A DNA stretch of 38,920 bases from Muribaculaceae bacterium (GCA_029055345.1 JAIDDJ010000060.1:1-38920), one strand, 5' to 3'. Positions 8,018-16,889 are shown, numbered from the stretch's first letter. Notes: generated by a model from the sequence alone, not told the origin. Made by a program: numbers and translations.

Positions 8018-8404
8018 ATGATGGATATAAATGCTTTGTCCGAGGACCAAGAAGCCCTTGAGGAGGCAGGTTTGGATGCCTATCAATATCTGATCGATCA
8101 TTGCGAGACATGTGGCGATGAAATCTCCGAGCATATAGCGAGGTTACGTAGCGTAGACAGCACGGGGCAGTTCCTTGCCAGCGCGGCCCGATACCTGGCG
8201 GCCCTCGACAGGGAGAGATTTGAGCCCTGGCTGACCTCCATTATCGAGGGCGCAATTGAAAAAGACCGCGAACGCCGATATATCGGATCGCTCCTTCAGG
8301 CTATCTGGGGAGAGGATTATATGGAAAGAGCCGAGGAACTCAAGGCTTCCGACAATAATTTCAGGCGTATCTACAAGCGGATTTTTCCTGAAGAAACGAT
8401 TTGA
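8018..8404 (+). CDS. Uncharacterised acidic protein with a CxxC pair
   Basis: A 128-residue protein I do not recognise. It is acidic, predicted mostly helical, with no signal peptide or membrane segment. A single HCETCGDE motif at about residues 28-35 gives a CxxC pair that could bind metal or be redox-active, but there is no second pair, so a complete zinc site within one chain is not evident. It lies 3 nt upstream of a cyclophilin gene and is almost certainly co-transcribed and possibly translationally coupled with it. A hairpin lies in its leader. ATG 8018 and ATG 8021 are both possible starts. Confidence 0.7.
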   Translation: MMDINALSEDQEALEEAGLDAYQYLIDHCETCGDEISEHIARLRSVDSTGQFLASAARYLAALDRERFEPWLTSIIEGAIEKDRERRYIGSLLQAIWGEDYMERAEELKASDNNFRRIYKRIFPEETI

Positions 8405-8407
8405 AAA

Positions 8408-9202
8408 ATGAAAAAATATATTCTTGGCCTAATAGTTATGGTTATGGCAATGACAAACGCTCACGCCGAGCCGGTTATAGATATCAAGACCACGCTTGGC
8501 GATATAAAAGTGAAATTATATGACGACACTCCAATACATCGTGATAATTTCCTCAAACTTGTAAAAGAAGGATATTACGACGGAGTGCTGTTCCACAGGG
8601 TAATTAAGGATTTTATGGTGCAGACCGGAGATCCGAATTCCAAGACTGCCGACAGCACTACAATGCTTGGCAGTGGCGACCCGTCATATACTCTCGAAGC
8701 AGAGATTCTCTATCCAAAACATTTCCACAAATATGGGGCGCTTGCGGCAGCTCGGACAGCCGATCAAGTGAATCCCGAGCGCCGTAGCAGCGGTTCTCAA
8801 TTCTATATCGTAACGGGAGAAAAGCAGTCACCCCGAACGCTTGATATGATGGCAGAGCGCGCAAACCACGAGCGCAAGCAGGCATATTTCAACCGGTTGT
8901 GTAAAGAACATATGGAAGAAATCAGGGCATTGCAGACCGCAGGCGACCGCGAGGGGCTTGAGGCGCTGAGGCAGCAGCTTATAGCAAAGACTGAAGCTGA
9001 TGTCAAAGACGAGGCACTCCCTGAGGAAATTAGGAAAGCCTATATAGAGCAGGGAGGTACTCCCCATCTGGACGGACAGTATACGGTTTTCGGTGAAGTT
9101 GTGGAGGGAATGGATGTTGTAGAGAAAATCCAGAATGTCCCGACCGGAAGAGCCGACCGGCCTAAAGAAGATGTTCGGGTCCTAAAGATGACTGTGGAAT
9201 AA
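8408..9202 (+). CDS. Secreted cyclophilin-type peptidyl-prolyl isomerase
   Basis: A 264-residue protein with an N-terminal signal peptide (hydrophobic segment ending near AHA, about residue 20), then a cyclophilin fold: DIKTTLGDIKVKLYDDTPIHRDNFLKLVKEGYYDGVLFHRVIKDFMVQTGDP, with the catalytic-type Arg in FHRVI. SSGSQFYIVTG and GQYTVFGEVVEGMDVVEKI complete the fold. An insert of about 70 residues (roughly 145-215, charged, helical) sits between core strands and is longer than in minimal cyclophilins. It probably assists folding of exported proteins in the periplasm. It is second in an operon with the unknown 8018 protein. Confidence 0.92.
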   Translation: MKKYILGLIVMVMAMTNAHAEPVIDIKTTLGDIKVKLYDDTPIHRDNFLKLVKEGYYDGVLFHRVIKDFMVQTGDPNSKTADSTTMLGSGDPSYTLEAEILYPKHFHKYGALAAARTADQVNPERRSSGSQFYIVTGEKQSPRTLDMMAERANHERKQAYFNRLCKEHMEEIRALQTAGDREGLEALRQQLIAKTEADVKDEALPEEIRKAYIEQGGTPHLDGQYTVFGEVVEGMDVVEKIQNVPTGRADRPKEDVRVLKMTVE

Positions 9203-9220
9203 AGACGGCATAACTTGAAT

Positions 9221-9240
9221 AAAACATTTCCAAATGTTTT
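9221..9240. terminator. AT-rich perfect palindrome after the cyclophilin gene
   Basis: AAAACATTTCC followed by AAATGTTTT forms a 9-bp stem with only 2 nt between the arms, 18 nt after the stop codon. It could terminate the 8018-9202 transcript, but the tight loop and lack of GC make it weak. Its right arm overlaps the -33 box of the next promoter. Confidence 0.35.
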
Positions 9241-9269
9241 GAGCTGCCTTGCATAGAAAATTACATTTG
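9238..9269 (+). promoter_or_regulatory. Bacteroidetes promoter P1 of the DUF349 gene
   Basis: TTTG at 9238-9241, a 20-bp spacer, then TACATTTG at 9262-9269 match both boxes of the Bacteroidetes housekeeping promoter with ideal spacing. Predicted start near 9276. Confidence 0.7.
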
Positions 9270-9271
9270 TG

Positions 9272-9303
9272 TTTGGCAATCTGAATAAATTGTTTTAAAT
9301 TTG
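9272..9303 (+). promoter_or_regulatory. Bacteroidetes promoter P2 of the DUF349 gene
   Basis: TTTG at 9272-9275, a 20-bp spacer, then TAAATTTG at 9296-9303 form a second full match directly after P1. The string TTTGGCAAT occurs at 9272-9280 and again at 9300-9308. Predicted start near 9310. The leader contains an imperfect GC-rich hairpin at 9319-9348. Confidence 0.7.
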
Positions 9304-9377
9304 GCAATTAAATAGAGTCGGCCGGGATTGTTCCCCAATTCCCGTCCGAATTCTGAAAGGCAATACGTAACTCATAA

Positions 9378-11267
9378 ATGATTATGAACGAGTCTGAAAA
9401 GGCAGCTCCTGAAATGGAGGCTGTAACCCCCGTTGAAACAGCGAAAGAAACAGAATGCACCCTTGCATCCTCCGATGTATGTGTCGAGACAGAAGATCCG
9501 GCAGAAATGATAGCTTCAGTAGCAGAAGCTGAAAGCGAGGATGAGAAGGTGGCGAATGCCCGCCGTTTCAATGCAATGACTAAAGAGGAACTCAGAGATA
9601 CCCTCAAGGAAATTGTAGAGAGTGACAACATGGAAGCTCATCGCGAAGTGACCTCCATCAAGCAGGCATTCTTTAATTTGAAAAGCCGTGAGAACATGGA
9701 AGCTCTCAACGCCTTTGTAGAGGAAGGGAATGAGCCCGGTGATTTTTCGGCCGAGCCGGATGAAGTAGAGAACGAGCTCAAGGAGCTTTATTCTCAATTC
9801 AAGGAAAAGCGTGCGGCCTATATTGAGGCTGAAGAGCAGCGTCGCGCACTTAATCTTGAAAAGAAGCAGGAGATTATCACCCGTATGGAGGAAATCGCCG
9901 GCGATATCGATAATGTCAATACCAAGTTCCCTGAGTTTCAGCAACTCCAGCAGGATTTTAAAGCTATAAAGGACGTAACTCCATCTGCCGAAACTGAAAT
10001 TTGGAAGCAGTTCCAGAGCGTGGTGGAAAGATTCTATGATAATCTGAAAATAAATAAGGAGCTCAGAGACTTCGATTTCAAGCGGAATCTGGAGTCAAAA
10101 AAGGTTCTGATAGAGGAAGCCAGAAAGCTTGAGACGCTGACTGATCCGATAGCTGCATTCCGTGCCCTGCAGGGTCTCCACGACCAGTGGAGAGGCATTG
10201 GTCCGGTTGCGAAGGATATTCGCGAACAGCTCTGGGATGATTTCAAGCAGGCTTCAACAATCATAAACAAGCGCCATCAGGACTATTTCGAACAGCGGAA
10301 GGCTGCCGAGCAGGCCAATGAGGAAGCCAAGACTAAGCTCTGCGAGGAAATAGAGGCAGTTGACCATTCGGAGTTCAAATCGTTCGCCCAATGGAATGAA
10401 GCCACAGACAAAATCATCGAACTTCAGAAAAAGTGGAAAGAATATGGGTTTGCATCGCGCAAGGCCAATACGATACTTTACAATAGATTCCGCAAGGCCT
10501 GTGACGATTTCTTCGAGGCTAAGACTGCATTCTTCCAGAAGACCAAGGACGAGTTGAATTCCAATCTTGAGAAAAAAACAGCGCTATGCGAAAAGGCCGA
10601 GGCTCTCAAGGAACTTGACGATGTAAAAAAAGCAACAGATGAGATAGTTAAGCTCCAGGCCCAGTGGAAGGCAATTGGAAGCGTGCCCAGAAAGGTAAGC
10701 GATGCAATCTGGCAGCGGTTCACAACGGCTTGCAATTACTTCTTCGATGAGCGCAAACGTCTCAGCAAGGAGCGTCATCGCGAAGAGATGGAGAATCTTG
10801 AAAAGAAGCGCGAAATCATGGCCAAACTTGCAGCTCTGCCTAAAGATGGCGATCGTAAGGAAGTCATGCCTCAGGTAAAGGAGCTTCAGGCCGAATGGCA
10901 GAACGCCGGATTTGTGCCTTTTAAACTCAAGGATAAGCTCTATGCCGAATACCGCGAAATATGCGATGCCCTTTATGACGCCTACAACCAGCGCGAATCG
11001 CGTAACCGCATGGCTTCATTCCAGACAAAGCTTTCTGAAATCAAGAACGATGGTAATAAAGTAATGCGCGAACGCGACAGGCTTTTGCGTATTTGTGAAG
11101 CGCGTAAGACAGAACTCAAGACTATTGAGAACAACATGGGATTCTTCAGCGTGAAGTCTTCCGCAGGCAATTCGATGGTCAAGGAGATGGAGAACAAGAT
11201 AAAGCGCATCAAGCAAGATATAGAGGAACTTCAGCAGAAGATAGCCCTGCTCGATGCCGAAGAATGA
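9378..11267 (+). CDS. DUF349 repeat coiled-coil protein
   Basis: A 629-residue, highly charged, helical protein without signal peptide. From about residue 130 it carries several DUF349 repeats of some 60-70 residues, recognised by W-K-x-F / F-x-x-A-C-x-x-F-F patterns (for example EIWKQFQSVVERFYDN, ILYNRFRKACDDFFEAK, AIWQRFTTACNYFFDERK). The C-terminal 50 residues are a coiled coil. The first 100 residues are Glu/Ala-rich and low complexity. DUF349 proteins are widespread in Bacteroidetes; their function is not settled. Two strong tandem promoters suggest high or doubly controlled expression. The gene is monocistronic, with a terminator after it. The start could also be the second ATG at 9384. 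Confidence 0.88.
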   Translation: MIMNESEKAAPEMEAVTPVETAKETECTLASSDVCVETEDPAEMIASVAEAESEDEKVANARRFNAMTKEELRDTLKEIVESDNMEAHREVTSIKQAFFNLKSRENMEALNAFVEEGNEPGDFSAEPDEVENELKELYSQFKEKRAAYIEAEEQRRALNLEKKQEIITRMEEIAGDIDNVNTKFPEFQQLQQDFKAIKDVTPSAETEIWKQFQSVVERFYDNLKINKELRDFDFKRNLESKKVLIEEARKLETLTDPIAAFRALQGLHDQWRGIGPVAKDIREQLWDDFKQASTIINKRHQDYFEQRKAAEQANEEAKTKLCEEIEAVDHSEFKSFAQWNEATDKIIELQKKWKEYGFASRKANTILYNRFRKACDDFFEAKTAFFQKTKDELNSNLEKKTALCEKAEALKELDDVKKATDEIVKLQAQWKAIGSVPRKVSDAIWQRFTTACNYFFDERKRLSKERHREEMENLEKKREIMAKLAALPKDGDRKEVMPQVKELQAEWQNAGFVPFKLKDKLYAEYREICDALYDAYNQRESRNRMASFQTKLSEIKNDGNKVMRERDRLLRICEARKTELKTIENNMGFFSVKSSAGNSMVKEMENKIKRIKQDIEELQQKIALLDAEE

Positions 11268-11287
11268 AAAAATGAATTAATTATATC

Positions 11288-11332
11288 GCGGATGCGACCT
11301 CCGGAGAAGGGGCCGTATCCGCTTTGATTTTT
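11288..11332 (+). terminator. Terminator after the DUF349 gene
   Basis: GCGGAT (11288-11293) pairs with ATCCGC (11317-11322), with further imperfect pairing inward, followed by TTTGATTTTT. It lies 20 nt after the stop codon. Confidence 0.65.
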
Positions 11333-11342
11333 ACATTGTAGC

Positions 11343-11386
11343 ACAGACATCTATTAATAATTAAACAGAAATCTATTAATAATTGA
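11343..11386 (+). repeat. 22-bp tandem repeat abutting a start codon
   Basis: 11343-11364 and 11365-11386 are direct repeats identical at 20 of 22 positions. The second copy ends one base before the ATG at 11388, so the translation initiation region of the Sel1 gene is itself duplicated. Copy-number change here would alter leader length and possibly expression. Confidence 0.85.
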
Positions 11387-11387
11387 A

Positions 11388-12200
11388 ATGACAAAAATAA
11401 GGATATTCATAACGATAGCTACCATAGCCCTATTGTCATCAGTGGCTGCCGGCAAAGTAAAGACCAATCCTATGCCGGAGGTCGGCCTTACGGACTACTA
11501 CGATTATCTTGCCAAAGCCGACCAAGGAGATGTTCAGGCAGCCCGCATAATTGGGAATTGTTATTTGACAGGAAAGGGTATAGATAAAGATGCCAAGCAG
11601 GCCTGGAAATGGTATGCCAAAGCTGCCGGGAAAGGAGATCTGGAAGCGCGCTATCGCGTGGCATGTCTTTATCGTGATGGCATTGGAGTAAAGAAAAATG
11701 AGGCCGAAGCAGCTTATTGGTTTGGAAAAGCTGCCTCCAATGGTCATGCTTTAGCATTGTTGAATCTGGCAGACTGTTACGCAAATGGTCGTGGCATTCA
11801 GAAAGACCAGAGGATTGCCTCGGAGAATTATTGGCGTGCCGCCGATAGAGGAGTGGCTGAGGCCGCTTATATTATTGGCTTAAGGCTGAGAGACGGCATT
11901 GGAATCACACAGAATCTACCCATGGCGTTGAAATTTTTCCGTCAGGCAGCAGAATTCGGGTATGAGGATGCTGCCGAGATGGCCACGCTGCTTGAACTCG
12001 AAGGAGTGAAGCTCCCTGAGAAAACCAAGGTCAAAAAATCATCACCTTCTCCGGCATCAGGAAATAATGCTAAGGCTTCGGGGAAGAATCCTGTAAAAAA
12101 GGCTAAAAGCGGAAAAACTGTGGCTAAGAAAGGTGCATCGAAGGCACATCATTCATCCGGGAAATCCTCAAAGAAAGGGAGCAAAAAATCAAAAAAATAA
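11388..12200 (+). CDS. Secreted Sel1-repeat protein with a lysine-rich tail
   Basis: A 270-residue protein with a signal peptide (hydrophobic residues about 5-22). About four Sel1-like repeats (residues about 45-200) follow the A-x-x-x-L-G-x-x-Y-x-x-G-x-G pattern, e.g. AARIIGNCYLTGKGIDKD and ALLNLADCYANGRGIQKD. The C-terminal 65 residues are Lys/Ser/Ala-rich and end in KKGSKKSKK, probably disordered. Sel1 repeats form alpha-solenoids that bind protein partners; no partner can be named. It is separated by only 19 nt from serB and is probably co-transcribed with it. Confidence 0.85.
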   Translation: MTKIRIFITIATIALLSSVAAGKVKTNPMPEVGLTDYYDYLAKADQGDVQAARIIGNCYLTGKGIDKDAKQAWKWYAKAAGKGDLEARYRVACLYRDGIGVKKNEAEAAYWFGKAASNGHALALLNLADCYANGRGIQKDQRIASENYWRAADRGVAEAAYIIGLRLRDGIGITQNLPMALKFFRQAAEFGYEDAAEMATLLELEGVKLPEKTKVKKSSPSPASGNNAKASGKNPVKKAKSGKTVAKKGASKAHHSSGKSSKKGSKKSKK

Positions 12201-12219
12201 CTTATTCAGCAGGCTTACG

Positions 12220-13437
12220 ATGACAGAACTCATTCTACTCAATATAACAGGAGCCGACAAAAGCGGTATAACGGCGGAATTGACAGATATACTGGCGCGC
12301 TATGACGCAAAGATTCTCGATATTGGTCAGGCCGATATCCATCATTCATTGTCGCTCGGTATCCTGATAAAGACCGACAGCCACAAGAGCGGGGATATTC
12401 TAAAAGAACTCCTTTTCAAGACAAGAGATTTGAATGTGCAGGTCCACTTCAATTTAGTTTCGGAGTCAGATTATAACGAATGGGTGAGCCGTCAGGGTAA
12501 GAACCGTTATATTGTTACGGTTCTGGGTCGTGAGATCACAGCACGCCAACTTGCTGAAGTTACCAAAATCATAACTGCCCAGGGACTTAACATAGAAACC
12601 ATCGTGCGCCTGACCGGTCGAATGCCTCTTGATGAAAGTCAACAGCCGTTGACCAAAGGATGCATCGAATTGTCGGTCAGGGGAACACCCAAGGATTTAG
12701 AGTCAATGCAGGGAGATTTCATGCGCCTTGCATCGTCACTGAATTTCGACATATCTCTGCAGGAAGACAGTATGTATCGCCGTTCTCGCAGGCTGATATG
12801 CTTTGATATGGATTCCACACTCATCCGCACAGAAGTGATTGATGAACTTGCTGACAGGGCCGGAGTGGGGCCGGAGGTGAGGGCGATTACGGAGTCAGCT
12901 ATGAGGGGTGAGATTGATTTCAATGAGAGTTTCCGTCGTAGGGTAGCGCTCCTCAAGGGTCTTGACGTGTCGGTAATGAAAGAAATAGCTGAAAATCTCC
13001 CGATAACCGAGGGTGTGGAGAGAATGATGGATGTCCTCAAAAGATCCGGTTACAAGACGGCTATCCTTTCCGGAGGCTTTACTTATTTCGGTAATTACCT
13101 GAAGCAAAGGTTCGGCTTCGATTATGTCTACGCCAACGAACTTGAGATTGGCCCCGATGGTAAACTTACCGGGAGATATTTAGGAGACATAGTGGATGGC
13201 CGCAGGAAGAAGGAATTGCTAAAACTTATAGCTCAGGTTGAGAATATCAACATCGCCCAGACTATAGCTGTAGGGGATGGAGCCAACGACCTTCCCATGT
13301 TATCAACCGCAGGACTCGGCATAGCTTTCCATGCCAAGCCCAAAGTAAAGGCCGAGGCAAGCCAAAGCATATCTACCACCGGCATTGACGGAGTGCTATA
13401 TTTCCTTGGATTCAAGGATTCATATATGCAGCAGTAA
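12220..13437 (+). CDS. serB: Phosphoserine phosphatase with N-terminal ACT domains
   Basis: Catalyses the last step of serine synthesis, O-phosphoserine to serine, in the cytoplasm. The 405-residue protein starts with two ACT-like regulatory domains (about residues 3-90 and 97-180), common in Bacteroidetes SerB. The HAD phosphatase domain has motif I DMDST with nucleophile Asp196 and Asp198, motif II in AILSGGF, and motif IV GDGANDLPM. I chose ATG 12220, which gives MTELILLNITGADKSG, the natural start of the ACT domain. The open frame extends back to 12133, but that part overlaps the Sel1 gene and has no conserved sequence. The ACT domains suggest amino-acid feedback, as in the wider family. 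Confidence 0.93.
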   Translation: MTELILLNITGADKSGITAELTDILARYDAKILDIGQADIHHSLSLGILIKTDSHKSGDILKELLFKTRDLNVQVHFNLVSESDYNEWVSRQGKNRYIVTVLGREITARQLAEVTKIITAQGLNIETIVRLTGRMPLDESQQPLTKGCIELSVRGTPKDLESMQGDFMRLASSLNFDISLQEDSMYRRSRRLICFDMDSTLIRTEVIDELADRAGVGPEVRAITESAMRGEIDFNESFRRRVALLKGLDVSVMKEIAENLPITEGVERMMDVLKRSGYKTAILSGGFTYFGNYLKQRFGFDYVYANELEIGPDGKLTGRYLGDIVDGRRKKELLKLIAQVENINIAQTIAVGDGANDLPMLSTAGLGIAFHAKPKVKAEASQSISTTGIDGVLYFLGFKDSYMQQ

Positions 13438-13468
13438 TAATCCCAAGAATAAACTTTTTTACATATTC

Positions 13469-15922
13469 ATGAAGGCACATAATCTATACAGACGGATTCT
13501 ATTTATTTTATCATTCGTAGCCACAACCTCGGCGTTATATGCGCAGAATATCGGCAACTCAGGCTCCAACGATGAGGAACTTGAAGAGATTTTCGCACCG
13601 GCCGATGGCGCTCCATTACCCGAGTTGCCGTCGTTTGAGCCGGCGCTCAACACGCTTTCCCGTCCTACGGGCCGGGAGTCTGTAGGACTTGTATTGAGCG
13701 GTGGTGGCGCCAAGGGTATAGCCCATGTGGGAGTCATTAAGGCTCTCGAAGATAACGATATCCCTATCGATTTCGTTACCGGAACTTCAATGGGCTCGAT
13801 TGTAGGAAGCCTCTATTCTTGCGGCTGGTCACCTGAGAGAATGCTTGAATTCTTTACCACTCCTGATTTCCTTGACTGGAGTCAGGGAATCATTGACCCC
13901 AAGAACATATATTATTATTATAAGCCGACTCCCTCGCCGCAATGGGTATCTGTCAATCTGAGTTTTAAGAAGAAGGAGTCGCTTCCGACTCAGATTATCC
14001 CAACGAGTCTTATCAGTCCGTTGCCGATGAACATAGAGTTTCTCAAACTGTATGGCCCATATTCGGAGCAATGTGATGAGAATTTTAATAAGCTTTTTGT
14101 TCCTTTCCGGTGTGTGGCCTCCGATATCTACCACAAGCACAAGGTTGTGTTCGGAAAGGGTTCGTTAGGCCAGGCGGTTAGGGCATCCATGAGTTTCCCG
14201 ATGGTCTTCCGCCCCATCAAGGTAGATGGTATATTACTTTATGACGGAGGTATTTACGATAATTTCCCCGTCAATGTGATGGAAGAGGATTTTGATCCGG
14301 ATTTCATAATCGGTGTTTCGGTATCCGGAGCGGACACAAAGCCGAGAAGCGGGGATATGTATAGTCAACTTGAGGATATGATTATTCAGAACAACGACTA
14401 TTCGTTGCCTGCTAAGGAAGGTGTGAAAATACAGGTTCCGGTGTTGGATTTCGGTGTCTTGCAATTTGACAAGGCCCGTACTATCTATGAAATTGGTTAT
14501 GAGACCGGACTTTCGATGGTGGATTCGATAAAAAAACGACTAAGTGCCCGAGTCCCATTGGAAGAGGTTACCAGAAAACGGGAAAAATTCCGTGCTGACA
14601 CGCCGGCCTTGATGTTTGATTCCGTAGAGGTGAACGGTTTGAAAGGAAGCCCCGCGCGCTATCTGAAATATCTCTTTACCAACGATTCAGACAAGCCGTT
14701 TGGAATCGAGCGGACGGTTCAGGCATATTATCGGGCCGTTACTGACGGATCGCTCAGCAATCTTGTGCCGGAACTTAAATTCAGGGCCGATGGTCATAAC
14801 ACGCTTGTGCTCAACGCCACTCCACGGCGGCCCTGGACTCTTGGAGTGGGAGGATATCTGACCACCTCCACGAATTCGATGCTGTATTTCACCGGCGGTT
14901 ATCATACGATGGGACACAATTCACTTGATGTTTCCGTTAGTGCGTGGCTCGGTCAGGCGTACATAGCAGGAATGCTGAGTGCAAAGTTCGCGCTCCGCTC
15001 AAAGATTCCCTCTTATTTCGAATTGCAGGGGGTGTTGAGCAGGCAGAAATTCTATCAGAATGAAGAATTCTTTTTCAAGGACTCCAATCCGATGTTCATC
15101 ACGGAGATAGATAATTTCGTAAGGCTGAATTATTCCTGGGCTATCGGAAGGACAATGAAGGGTTATGCGAGTGTTGCAGGCGGTTATATCTCCAATTCAT
15201 ATTATCCTACCGACCTTTCAGAGTTAGTCGGTGATGATGTTGACCGAGATGTAGTTCAGTACAGGGTCGGAGACCTACGCCTCGGAGTGGAAGCCAACAG
15301 CCTTGATTATCAGATGTATCCTTCATCGGGGCGACAATGGGTGGCTAATCTGGATTTGAGTTATCAGTCGTCAAGGTTCCGTCCCGGAGAAGCGAATGCT
15401 GCAGGAGGCAATTTCTGGAATACGAAACCCGTTGCATCGCTTGAAATTTACTGGCGCCATTTCTTCCCGGCGGGAAAGCATTGGGCATTTGGATTAATGG
15501 GTAATGCTTACACCACCCTTCAGCAACTCGACCAGAATTATACCAATACCAAAGTTCATGCCCCTGCCTTTGCTCCCACGCCATCATCGCAGAACTATTT
15601 CAACATGGCATTCCGGTCAAACAATTATGTGGCTGCGGGCTTCATTCCGATGTGGATGCCGGCCAAGAGAGTGCAGATAAGAGGTGATTTTTATGCTTAT
15701 TGCCCGGTCAGGCACCTTGAAGACACAGGCCGTTTCAATGTGGCCCGTTATAACGGTTGGTTCAGGGATCCGCAATTCCTCGGAGAAGTTGCCCTGATTG
15801 TGAATCTTCCCTTCGCCAGCGTTTCCGCTTATGGCAATTATTTGTCATCGCCTGCAAGGAACTGGAATTTCGGCATTTCATTCGGACTTCTGTTCAAGGC
15901 TCCGCGTCTTCTGGTGAGATAG
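13469..15922 (+). CDS. PlpD-like patatin phospholipase with beta-barrel (type Vd-like)
   Basis: An 817-residue outer-membrane protein. A signal peptide (about residues 1-25, ending ALYAQ) is followed by a patatin domain (about 70-290) with oxyanion loop GGGAKG at 78-83, nucleophile Ser107 in GTSMG, and Asp259 of the DGG dyad motif. A POTRA-like segment starts near residue 371 (FDSVEVNGLKG). The C-terminal 350 residues alternate polar and aromatic residues as in a BamA/Omp85-type barrel. This order matches type Vd autotransporters (PlpD). It would act as a lipase at or outside the outer membrane. I chose ATG 13469 because it gives the signal peptide. It follows serB by 31 nt, and its 3' end overlaps convergent apbE by 29 bp. 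Confidence 0.9.
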   Translation: MKAHNLYRRILFILSFVATTSALYAQNIGNSGSNDEELEEIFAPADGAPLPELPSFEPALNTLSRPTGRESVGLVLSGGGAKGIAHVGVIKALEDNDIPIDFVTGTSMGSIVGSLYSCGWSPERMLEFFTTPDFLDWSQGIIDPKNIYYYYKPTPSPQWVSVNLSFKKKESLPTQIIPTSLISPLPMNIEFLKLYGPYSEQCDENFNKLFVPFRCVASDIYHKHKVVFGKGSLGQAVRASMSFPMVFRPIKVDGILLYDGGIYDNFPVNVMEEDFDPDFIIGVSVSGADTKPRSGDMYSQLEDMIIQNNDYSLPAKEGVKIQVPVLDFGVLQFDKARTIYEIGYETGLSMVDSIKKRLSARVPLEEVTRKREKFRADTPALMFDSVEVNGLKGSPARYLKYLFTNDSDKPFGIERTVQAYYRAVTDGSLSNLVPELKFRADGHNTLVLNATPRRPWTLGVGGYLTTSTNSMLYFTGGYHTMGHNSLDVSVSAWLGQAYIAGMLSAKFALRSKIPSYFELQGVLSRQKFYQNEEFFFKDSNPMFITEIDNFVRLNYSWAIGRTMKGYASVAGGYISNSYYPTDLSELVGDDVDRDVVQYRVGDLRLGVEANSLDYQMYPSSGRQWVANLDLSYQSSRFRPGEANAAGGNFWNTKPVASLEIYWRHFFPAGKHWAFGLMGNAYTTLQQLDQNYTNTKVHAPAFAPTPSSQNYFNMAFRSNNYVAAGFIPMWMPAKRVQIRGDFYAYCPVRHLEDTGRFNVARYNGWFRDPQFLGEVALIVNLPFASVSAYGNYLSSPARNWNFGISFGLLFKAPRLLVR

Positions 15923-16889
15923 GAAGAAGATGTTGCCAAACTGTGGAATCGGCTAAAACGAGAAGCGTAGGATAGCCAAGGTTCTCAGCAAGTTTCTTAG
16001 CGCGTGCCGACCTCAGAGCCATCATTGCCGTGGCCAGTGCATCGGCTTCCATAGTAGTAGGGGCAATTACCGAAGCACTCAATATATCGGTGACAACAGG
16101 CCGGCCTGTGGTCACCGATATTGTATGTCCGGTGCCGGGTGCGCCGTCAGTTGAGAAGTTACGGTAATTACCGGAGGTGGCCAGACCGCAGCCACTGATT
16201 TCAACTATGCATTGAGAATCATGCCGAATGGAGTCGCTGCGTATCGGGCGGTCAATAGATACTCTCCATTTATTTCCGGAAGGACTTTTGCCGCCACAGC
16301 GAATTTCACCACCTATCTCGACAAGGTAGTTGCTCACACCGTTTCGCTCAAACATCTCTGCCACCATATCGCATCCATAACCCTTCGCTATGGCTGAGAA
16401 ATTGAATGAAATTCTTCTGTCTTCCTTGATGAGGGTACCATTTTCAATTTTTGTTCGGGCGATACCGGTTATATTGAGCAGAGAATCTATGCGCAGAGTG
16501 TCGGCTGTGGCCTTATGTCCTTTCCCGAACCCCCATGCGTCAATAAGAGGTCCCAGAGTAGGGTCGAACGCACCGTCTGATATTCGATTAACCCGGCGTG
16601 CCATCTCATAAACAGTAGCAAAATGTCCGTCGACCGGTATTGAGTCACCGTTGTTCACTTTTGATACGAGCGATGTGGAATCAAATACATTCAAAGATTG
16701 TCCGACAGTATTGAACGCAGCCAGTATGCTGTCTGAAAGGTCGCGGTCGCTTTCATAAGTCACATGATATGAAGTATGCCAGACCATGCCCTCAGCTTTA
16801 CGATAGCTTTTCACGCACGCAGAAGTTATTATAAGAAGCAGAAGAGAGGCAAGAGCCGTAAATGCCGATATTCGATTCATAATTTTCAT
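15894..16889 (-). CDS. apbE: FAD:protein FMN transferase lipoprotein
   Basis: ApbE enzymes attach FMN covalently to Thr/Ser of partner flavoproteins such as NqrB, NqrC and RnfG outside the cytoplasmic membrane. The protein has family motifs WGFGKG, SAIAKGYGCDMVAEMFE, YLVEIGGEIRCGGK, TSGNYRNF, GHTISVTTGRPV and ADALATAMMAL. The N terminus is a lipoprotein signal with Cys in ITSAC. I chose ATG 16889 (331 residues); the frame opens at a TTG 15 nt upstream, and ATG 16880 is also possible. A candidate minus-strand -7 box TATTTTTG lies at 16937-16944. The last 29 bp overlap the convergent patatin gene. Its client flavoprotein is not in this window. Confidence 0.93.
   Translation of the reverse strand: MKIMNRISAFTALASLLLLIITSACVKSYRKAEGMVWHTSYHVTYESDRDLSDSILAAFNTVGQSLNVFDSTSLVSKVNNGDSIPVDGHFATVYEMARRVNRISDGAFDPTLGPLIDAWGFGKGHKATADTLRIDSLLNITGIARTKIENGTLIKEDRRISFNFSAIAKGYGCDMVAEMFERNGVSNYLVEIGGEIRCGGKSPSGNKWRVSIDRPIRSDSIRHDSQCIVEISGCGLATSGNYRNFSTDGAPGTGHTISVTTGRPVVTDILSASVIAPTTMEADALATAMMALRSARAKKLAENLGYPTLLVLADSTVWQHLLPISPEDAEP

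Noticed and set aside
12133-12219. Longer N terminus for SerB
   Set aside because: It lies within the 3' end of the Sel1 gene, and the ACT domain begins exactly at ATG 12220.
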